Part shown: positions 56,228 through 64,000 of the stretch, one piece after another
Layout of the letters: the number at the start of each line of letters is the position of its first letter
Position numbering within the stretch: the stretch's first letter is position 1
Made by a program: the position numbers and the translations under genes
Origin: Mikania micrantha
Lineage: Eukaryota; Streptophyta; Magnoliopsida; Asterales; Asteraceae
NCBI GenBank assembly: GCA_009363875.1
Contig: CM018695.1
Location: 12,310,755 to 12,374,754, forward strand
DNA: 64,000 nt
Direction: 5' to 3'
Notes under the pieces: model-generated
Database searches by the model: none
Seen by the model: only the letters and a program-made list of their open reading frames with translations
Told to the model about the DNA's origin: nothing

Positions 56228-59200
56228 TGTCACACCCCAAGCCGGCGAGAACGGATCGGGTTTTCCCGTCGGGCGGAAGGTTCCCGGGGCGCGATATCGT
56301 GAGTGATAATCGAATGATCAGATTTTTTACATAGCACATGATAAACAAATGAGAAATGCTAACACATCAATGATATAGAATTACAGGATTAAATTACAAT
56401 GTATCGTTCATAATTTAACCAAGTAAATCTATCAAAAGAATCAATGTAACTATATCTTGTAACTGTACAAGATATACAAAAGATGATTCATTGTTCTTGT
56501 CCCCAAAAGCATGCAATACAAAATAAAGCTAGGTCTTCTAAAAGTCCACTAGCTAAATCCTTGCATGTAAGTATCTACACCTGTTCATCACCTGAGAAAA
56601 CATGTATTTAAACAAAGTCAACACTAGGTTGGTGAGTTCATAAGTAAGTTAATTGAAAACCTTGATTCATTCACATGCACAATCACAATGTATGTTATGT
56701 TACTTGTATGTTATATGTTTCACCTGTTCTCCCAATGGACTCTACCTAGTTGTATTTACAAGTGGTGTGACACCCAATCAAGCATGCTTATATATAGGGC
56801 ATACGAAAGGGTCAAGCCCAGACGCCATCCCACCACATGCTCAATCAAGTTTCACACTACTTGCGATACAACTATGTATTTCCATTCTCAATTCACATGT
56901 TTGTCCCAATATTGATCTCCTGTGATATCATGAATAGAATAGTATGATGATAGCGTTGTAGTTATCAAACCGAAGTATTGATAACCATTATGTTTAATAA
57001 GGATATTAGATTTAATTAATCTGTTCCTTGTATTATTCTATTGTCTGTGTGTTAACTGTTGTTACACTATTAAATTATTAAAAGTGTTAGTTAACTGTTT
57101 GTCATTTGTTCTCCTCATGCAGTGCATAGAGCCTAAAAGGAATCCATTGCAATCCTCACGTAATCAGATTTCAATGCATCCGATTTACCTCTATCACCGT
57201 GTGTTCCCATAGCCTTCATCAAAACTGTTACTAGTAATGTGACATGATAGAAAATAAATTCCTCAGTCTACTAGTCCACAGGTAACGATGGATGATGTAC
57301 ATCTATGTTATCACTGTTCTCCATGTGGGAATGTTCTCCATGTGATTAACAAGGTTAAATAAGAACTTGTCTTATTACATTATGTTAATCATGTATGAAT
57401 GATATGTGTTATCATGAAGTTACGTTATCATGATTATCATTCAATGTAATCCATATGTTCACCATGTAATCCTTAAGCTGTAGTAAGAACAAGTCTTTTT
57501 ACCCTTAAGTGACGCAGGTGGTGGATACCCAATGCGTTCATACTATCACGTAGTGTGTTTTTAAATTGTAGACTAAGTGTTATAAGTAATTGACTTATCA
57601 CACTTAATCAATTATAATGTGGAATGATATTAAGAAGATATTTTATCTTCTAATCATTCATGTGTTGTGAAGTGTCACCATGTTCCACTGTAGTAGTTCT
57701 CATTGTTTGTCTGTGTATGAATTGTCTCAATGTTTGCTCATGTAGGAATAACTAATTGTTATAAGATTAAATCTTGCAACTATGTTATTCAAATGTGTTG
57801 ATGATTATGAAATTATATTATCATAATCATCTGAGTTTCCCTGTTATCTCATGATCATACAAGCATACATACGATGATAAGCGATAATAAACAGTTCAAT
57901 ATTATCTAAATCAAAGTATAAATAACATGTTATGCAAAACTTTTAAACAAATAAAAGTAAACATGTTTCTCAGCCCCGAGAGTTTAAAATCAGTAAAGAT
58001 TAAAGAAAAGGGGCATATGAACTCACCTTGCAGATGTGGTAGTTGACCTAGTCTAAACAAGAAATGCTCGCGCTCTTGATTGTACTTGTTGTTGTGTTCA
58101 CGATCCTGTATTGTTTACACGTTGTTTGTAACTAGTAAGTATAAGTTGTAGAGTTTCGCGCGTGTGTATGTGTTAGCCTAAAGTTGGCTAACACACGTAA
58201 GTCTCGGTCGTTATTCGGCCCTTGACAAAATTTTCAGAATTACTCTATTACTCGATCATGTTAGATTAAGCTTAGTATGTTTTGTTATTTGTTTACATGC
58301 TACTTTATTTTATCTTTGTCGTGTTGAGTGACATTGCCCATCTTAATTATTTATAATCATTGACTTGGACTTTAGATTTTATTTATAAATCCTTAGTCTA
58401 GTTAACTTAAAGTTAACACACTTTGTTATTGACATTATATCCACTTTGTTTTAACTTGTCATTATTTATATCCCCATTTAATAAACTGGGCCGAATTATA
58501 TGTAAGTGGGCCAAAGTGTTGAAGTTGGGCCAGGATAGCAGGCCTTGGGCCCACTGTTGAGCCGGTTGAGTTTTATGAGTCTGCACAGTCTTGTGGGCCT
58601 GCCTTAAGGCTATTGGGCCAGATAGGAATCATGGGTTTAATGCTGCTGGGTTATTGATTTGGGCCAGAAGTGGGCCGAATGAACATACTGTTGGGCCAAG
58701 AGATGCTGTCGGCCGAAGAGTTTTCTGGGCCAATGTTGGGCTGAACAATATATATGGGCCTTATATCAGTGTGGGCCCACTATTGGGCTGCAAAAAGTGT
58801 TGGGCTGCATGACTGGACCAAGCAACCCCCTAAGCCCATCGAATGAATCTGGAAGCATGGGGGTGGCCGAAAGAGTCAGCTATGGCCGAACAGGGTTGGC
58901 TGTCGAATGGCTGAAAGGTGGTGGTGTTCGCCGAACCAAAGCCCCAAATGAGTCATGGCCGATTGGGCGTGGGTAGGGGCGAATGGGTTAGGTGTCTACC
59001 GAATAGCTCTTGGCTGTTTGTGGCTGAGGTGACCGAGCGAATGAAAGGTGGCCGGCGAAGGAGACCATGCGGCCATGGTCCTTCGGCTGCAAGCCATTCG
59101 GCCCACTGAACATGTCCTTCGGCCGCAACAAGGGTGGTCTAGCATCGTCCCCAACTCGTGGCCAACTGGTGGTTTCGAGGGTGGCGTAGGTTAGGACTAG

Positions 59201-60311
59201 TCCTGGTGGTCATAGGGTTCGAGTTTGAGGGTGTTTGGTCGGCTAGGTTAAGGTTCGAGCAAAGGGTTCACAAAACCCTAAAAATCGCTACTTTCACAGC
59301 CTCATACCTCGATTTTTAGTGGTTTTGGCTCTAGATCGGTTTTACTTTCATGTAGAGGATGATGAGAGCTTCGATTTGGTCCAAAGATGGAAGGATTTGG
59401 TTGAGAAATAAGGGAGATATGTGAGGTTGAAGGTGAGAAATGGCGGTGAATCTCTAAACCGGGATTTAGGGTTTGTGTGGGGAAGAAGGGTAATAAAAAT
59501 GAATAAAATGAGCTTAGTCGAGGTATTTATACCTCGAGTGAGTTCGGGTTCGTTTTTGTTGCTCGGTTCGCGTTTTCGTTACATTTCCGGAACGTAATGC
59601 GCGTTTTTACGGTTTTAAATAAAGATAGTTTCTTTATTTATTTTTGATGAGTTTCAAAATTGTAAAACATTAAAATGTTTTATTTTCTTAAGTTATTTTC
59701 GTTCGTGTCATTTTAGTTTTCGTTTCGTCAGAACGCTTCACCTTTGCGCGTATTCGTTCGAATAGTCACCCGAACGAACACGACGACGTTTTGCTTTCTG
59801 ACTTTTGTTTTCTACTTTTCAGTCATTATTTCAGAACTCTAAACTCACAGATATGTTTGTGTGAATCGTCACCCACGCAAACACACCGTCAGTTCGTTAT
59901 TCTGAAATAACACTGCAATTGTGTTTGAATTGTGTTTCCTCACTGTCGGACTCAACTAAACATCCTGTTTTCACCTTGTTTTCACATTGAAATGTCGGCC
60001 ATCTGATTCCTGTCATCTATGGATACCAAATCGCAACCGATTTGTTTCTGTTAATTGTTTGAACACTGTTGTTTCTCATGATCTGTTGTGTTAACTGTAC
60101 TTAGGTTTTCACTTAAATACACACAACTGATGTTTCAAATGTATGTTGTACTTACTGTATTTGAGTTTACACGAAAATACGTACAACTGTTTCTTGTATT
60201 TAGGATTATGTTAATGCAAGCACTGTTTACATATACGTATTTACTCATAGTATAAGGTGAAAGTACACATACCGTACGGACTTGCCGGACGATCTGGTAC
60301 TTGATGTTACA
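56228..60311. repeat. Solo gypsy LTR, 4.1 kb, inserted in the copia extra ORF
   Basis: TGTCACACCCCAAGCC...GGTACTTGATGTTACA with an exact 5-bp target duplication AAATG (56223-56227, 60312-60316). Same family as 22851-26759, but the middle (about 58490-59400) is unlike it: GC-rich, with TGGGCC and GGCCGAA words. No interior sequence, so a recombination product. Confidence 0.93.
58497..58777 (+). promoter_or_regulatory. Cluster of about 12 TGGGCC (site II-like) motifs in the solo LTR
   Basis: TGGGCC recurs about every 25 bp, in one orientation, within 281 bp. TGGGCC/T 'site II' elements are TCP-factor targets in plant promoters. Whether they act here is unknown; they could be the remains of a tandem repeat. 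Confidence 0.55.
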
Positions 60312-60316
60312 AAATG

Positions 60317-61715
60317 GATCATGTTGCCTCACCAGCTGGTTCTGTAACTTCACCAGCTGGTTCATTGACAAGTAGCTCCTCTGTGGAGGAAACATCCAAT
60401 ATGACTGGGCCTTCGGAAGCAGCTGCAGCTTCGGAGTTAACCTTAGCGTTCACTGCCTCCTCCAGTTGACCAACCACCTTAGATGATTCCTTATTAGTCT
60501 CCACACAGAGCTCAGGATTGGAGGAGAGGTCTTCTTCAGCCATTGTCTCAGAAGGAGACACAGGTGCCAAGGAGATAGGTTGTTCTTGATTTGGTTCTTC
60601 TATGGCATCCTGGGCTGTAGTGTTATCAGGAGACTTAGTCCCAGAAGGGGACACAGGTTCCATGGAGATGAAGGGTTGTTCTTGAGTAGTTTCCTCCATG
60701 GCAACCTAAGTTGCAGTCTCACCAGGGGACTGTTGAGTCCCAACAGGGGACTGAGGTTCCAAGGAGACATGTGTTGTATCTTGGTTGGTCTCTTTGGCAA
60801 CCTCTGTAGCCTCAGAAGAAGAAGAAGAGGAAGTAATAGAGTCATGAAAGTAAGTGCTCAAGAATTCATCCCATTCATTAGTCAGAGTGACTAATGATGG
60901 GTTGGATTCTTGTGCAAGTTCCTCTTCTCTTGCTTCTGGTTCTGACCCTGCCAATGTCACCTTCTCCCCCTTTTTGGTAGCATCAGGGGAAACATAGGTA
61001 GTGGTAGCAGGATCAGGATGGAAGGGTGTTAGTATCACTGGGGGACGCCTCTTGAGGTCTAGAATAGTAGCATCTTTGTTCTGGATCTCAAGCCGCAGGG
61101 TAGCAACCTCAGCTTCCAGGTTAGCTACCCTTGCTTGAAGAGTTGTGATGATAGCTGTCAATTCCTGTACTTTGGTGCCCTCATCCACATGAGTGGAATC
61201 ACTGGGCGATGGAGTCCTGAGCCCAGCTCCTGCACCTCCACCATCAGCTGTGGTTTCTTGGCACCCTAGATTCCCTTCATTGAGAAGGGCTTCAAAGAAG
61301 TCCTCCCCAACAAAGGTTGCCGCATGTGAGGTCCTAGTGCCTATACCACTGTCCTGTAGATCTTGATTAAGATCAACAGTAGTGGCAGCCTCACTTCAAT
61401 TGACCCCTTCAGAACTACTGGGGCCAACCTCTGACATAATAGGCTCTGGGTCAGGGAACCTAGCCTGTAACTGTGTCACCACTCTCATTAGTGTTTGGGT
61501 AGTAGGAGAGAGTGGTTCCTCCACAGCTACAGTAGATGTTCCTTGAGCCTGGGTAATAGTATGGGTGGGGGCATTTTTGGATGGTAAGAGCCTGGAGACT
61601 TGGGAGACAGTCTCTGATCTAAGGGAGTTGCTTCATCAGAAGCAGACTCAATAATAGGGGTATCCCTTTGGATATTCTCAGGTATGTGTTGTGACATACT
61701 CTGAGGGCTTTCTGG
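60317..61715 (-). pseudogene. Middle part of the copia extra ORF, decayed
   Basis: After the stop at 61713-61715 the same reading continues for a while (PESPQSMSQHIPENIQRD) with frameshifts and a stop near 61400. An open stretch 61188-60706 follows with a leucine-heptad coiled coil (TALQARVANLEAEVATLRLE-like, near 61110), an in-frame stop at 60703-60705, then 60699-60319, Pro/Ser/Glu-rich (ISMEPVSPSGTKSPDNTT). It ends in TGA at the solo LTR; the part beyond the LTR continues in another frame. Confidence 0.7.
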
Positions 61716-62726
61716 CTAGTTAAGGGCATCCACAGGTTCAAGAGGAACAACCTGTGGTGTAATTATAGGTGTGGTTTGCACCTGAGGTGGAACTGTGCCC
61801 AGATCGGTTCTTTTCACCTTTTTCTTGATAGGTTCAGAAGAAGGGGCCTGTGCAGCTGTAGAGAGCTGCACAGGGGTTCGTTTGAGTTTGTAGGTTATCT
61901 TTATAGGGTGTGGAACAGAGGTGGAAGGTGTGGGTTCAGCATCTGTGGGTGCAACAGAGCTGTCGCCTTCTGGAGTAGGCATCTCCATAGAAGGAATAAG
62001 AGGAGTGAAATTTCCAGAAAACTGGGCACTCTTCTTCTTCATTTGAACAAAAACCTTGGAAGTGACCAAGGGGATTTTGTATATATTCCCAGAGAGGGAG
62101 AGGGCAGATCCCAACTCACCATAGAAAATTTGCTGCAAAAATCTGGGATACATACAGAACTTCTTTGGTGACGAAATATTGTCAACCAAATTATTAAATA
62201 TAAAAGCAGAAAAGTTAAAAGTTTGGTTTGAAACCAAGCCATGAATAGCAGAGGCTAAGTCAGATGGAACTTGATCCCAACCACCGGTTTTATTAGAAAG
62301 ACAGTGCAAAAACAAATGTATGAGGTACTTGTAATTATAGGACACTCTACCCTTCAAATAAGTTGTTGAAGGGAGAGGACCTTCGTACCCCATGGACCTG
62401 AAGGTCACTGCTACCTCATCCTTAGTGAATGAGACCCTTCCCTCGGCATCACACAGTTGAAGATGCCGACAGATGGTCTCCACTGTGATAGAAATGGGAT
62501 GAGCATCAATGGTGGCATTCAAAACCCGACCATTGGGAGATGAAGAGACCGAACATGACGCCCAAAATTGTTGGTGATGAGATTCATACACCAAGGGCTT
62601 AACAGTGAGAGCAAAATTATACCTGCTCCTTTGAAGAAAGGAGATAATCGGTGCGAAGTCAGTATCATGTTCCGCTGATAACTCCGCTGGTAGGTTGTGA
62701 GTAGGTTTGAAGGGAAGAAGAGCCAT
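61716..62726 (-). CDS. N-terminal part of the copia extra ORF (336-residue open frame)
   Basis: ATG at 62726 to TAG at 61716-61718. The first ~230 residues form a compact, conserved-looking domain: HHQQFWASCSVSSS, ITVETICRHLQLCDAEGRVS, YKYLIHLFLHCLSNKTGGWD, TFNFSAFIFNNLVDN, KFCMYPRFLQQIF, SAQFSGNFTPLIP. The rest is Pro/Thr/Ser-rich with basic patches. I recognise this as the post-pol ORF seen in Asteraceae copia elements, sometimes mislabelled as host protein; it shows no transmembrane segment. The stop at 336 is probably premature because similar low-complexity sequence goes on downstream. Retroelement protein, not a host gene. Confidence 0.75.
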   Translation of the reverse strand: MALLPFKPTHNLPAELSAEHDTDFAPIISFLQRSRYNFALTVKPLVYESHHQQFWASCSVSSSPNGRVLNATIDAHPISITVETICRHLQLCDAEGRVSFTKDEVAVTFRSMGYEGPLPSTTYLKGRVSYNYKYLIHLFLHCLSNKTGGWDQVPSDLASAIHGLVSNQTFNFSAFIFNNLVDNISSPKKFCMYPRFLQQIFYGELGSALSLSGNIYKIPLVTSKVFVQMKKKSAQFSGNFTPLIPSMEMPTPEGDSSVAPTDAEPTPSTSVPHPIKITYKLKRTPVQLSTAAQAPSSEPIKKKVKRTDLGTVPPQVQTTPIITPQVVPLEPVDALN

Positions 62727-63327
62727 GGTGATCGATGGTTTTTAGGTTAGGGATCGACGGTTTTTGGGTTAGATTTGAAGATGAAAGCAATTCGAAATAA
62801 AACGGTGAGAGAAGATGAATGAGCGGGAGACCTTTTATACCTTCGGATGTCAGTATTTAATATAGAAGCACATTAAATTTTGAGATCCGAATGTCAGAAA
62901 AAAAATCTTCCGAATACAGCTTATTTGTTATTCAAAATTTTCTAAGTACAAAGGTCTTCCGATAGGTTATGTATCGGAAGAGGTTCATGAGACCAAGAAT
63001 GTTCTTCGGAAGATACTTACTTCTGAAGAATATACAAGTATATCATCCGAAGTGTATCTTCTGAAGACTTAGATAAATTCATCAGAATTGTTCTTCGGAA
63101 GACACTTTCTTCTAAATAGAAGATTCAGAAGATTTTGCTTCCGAAGTTATAATGTATCGAAAGTTTAAGACTTCAGAAGGAAAGTTATCTTCTGAAGTAT
63201 GACATCTTCCGACCTAAGGAAGATATAATGCTTCCGAAGACTTAAACTATCTTCTGAAGAGTAATTACTCGTCAGAAGATACTTTAAGTTTATCTTCCGA
63301 AGAATTATTCGTTTCTTATTGATTCAT
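62727..63327 (-). repeat. Spacer between pol and extra ORF with repeated CTTCGGAAG palindromes
   Basis: About ten variants of CTTCCGAAG / CTTCGGAAG occur between 62890 and 63310. No coding. Leader of the extra ORF near 62730-62850. Confidence 0.8.
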
Positions 63328-64000
63328 TTACTCAAAGTTAATCATGCCAATGACTGTTATTAAATACCTGAATCTTCCTTCATCAAATGCCTTGGTGAAA
63401 AGATCAGCCAGATTGTGCTCTGTATCAACTTTAACTAGATGAATCAACTTCTTTTCTACACAGTCTCTGATGAAATGATACCTAATGTCAATGTGCTTGG
63501 TCTTTGAATGCTTGACAGGATTGTTGGTGATGGAGATTGCACTTGAATTGTATATTTGTATAGGAGTATTGATCAGTTCTACTCCATAATCCTTCATCTG
63601 ATTTTGAATCCATATAACTTGTGCACAGCAACTTGAAGCAGCTATGTATTCTGCCTCTGCAGTAGAGGTAGAGACACATGATTGTTTCTTGCACTGCCAA
63701 GACACAATTCTGGATCCAAGAAATTGACACCCTCCTGATGTGGATTTCTTGCTGATGTTACAACCTCCATAATCACTGTCAGTATAAGCCATAAACTGAA
63801 AGTCCTCATTTCTAGGATACCACAATCCTAGACCTTGTGCTCCTTTGAGGTATCTGAAGATTCTCTTCACTGCCAGCATATGTGAGACTTTGGGATTGGC
63901 CTGAAATCTTGCGCACAGGCAAGTTTCAAACATTATATCAGGCCTGCTTGCTGTGAGATACATCAAGGAACCTATCATTGCTCTGTATTGATGTTGATCA
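63328..64000 (-). pseudogene. Copia pol, end of reverse transcriptase and RNase H (continues past the window edge)
   Basis: Open to the window edge and ending in a stop at 63328. The order is copia-typical: RAMIGSLMYLTASRPDI (RT end), CARFQANPKVSHMLAVKRIF, RYLKG, then RNase H AYTDSDYGG (first catalytic Asp), STSGGCQFLG, STAEAEYIAAS (catalytic Glu), NPVKHSKTKHIDIRYHFIRD and LADLFTKA. The motif normally reading CDN(T/S)SAI is IYNSSAI here, so the Cys-Asp pair with the third catalytic Asp is missing, apparently by an in-frame loss of two codons. The frame is otherwise open, so this copy is recent but RNase H-defective. Confidence 0.88.

Noticed and set aside
58591..59109. Gly/Pro/Trp-rich frames near 58.6-59.1 kb
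   Set aside because: They come from TGGGCC and GGCCGAA repetition in a solo LTR; no family match.

Overview
This is a plant nuclear genome window: introns, plant-specific gene families, and a very dense, AT-rich, nested transposon landscape. The retroelement lineages present (chromodomain Ty3/gypsy with 2.5-4 kb LTRs, and a copia element with a long extra ORF after pol) fit a eudicot. The extra-ORF type suggests the daisy family (Asteraceae), but that is inference from family resemblance and was not checked by search.

Only two host genes look intact. At the left edge (52-750, +) is a single-exon ALOG-domain (LSH/OBO family) nuclear regulator. In the middle (36861-49365, -) is a seven-exon neprosin-family (DUF239) secreted protein of 411 aa. 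I rebuilt it from exons 54-372 bp long; all joins fall in phase 0 with GT/AG borders. Its 12.5 kb span is mostly introns full of MITEs, Helitrons, SINEs and (TA)n tracts.

Layout. 2140-13020: a decayed minus-strand copia pseudogene split by a very young, complete but non-autonomous gypsy element (4192-12880; 2515 bp LTRs differing at two positions; TSD GAAAC). 13.6-17.8 kb: a tandem duplication, three nested Helitrons and palindromic MITEs next to (TA)n. 19.1-20.8 kb: a decayed MULE transposase interrupted by a hAT MITE and followed by a SINE. 22.9-29.2 kb: the 3' LTR and chromodomain remnant of a minus-strand gypsy element abutting a FAR1/MULE pseudogene. 29.3-36.0 kb: two solo LTRs, one of them inside a hAT MITE. 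36.9-49.4 kb: the neprosin gene. 49.9-54.8 kb: SINEs, a hAT element and a decayed plus-strand copia split by a solo copia LTR. 55.1-64.0 kb: a minus-strand copia element (RT/RNase H end, spacer, long extra ORF), decayed and split by a 4.1 kb solo gypsy LTR.

The two genes show no functional link. The window's main interest is its TE biology: exact target-site duplications let many insertions be ordered, and several elements carry dense regulatory-looking motif arrays (ACGTGGC, TGGGCC, CTTCGGAAG) or long hairpins inside a transcribed intron. I saw no CRISPR array, rRNA, or true tRNA gene. Motif similarity to tRNA promoters belongs to SINEs.
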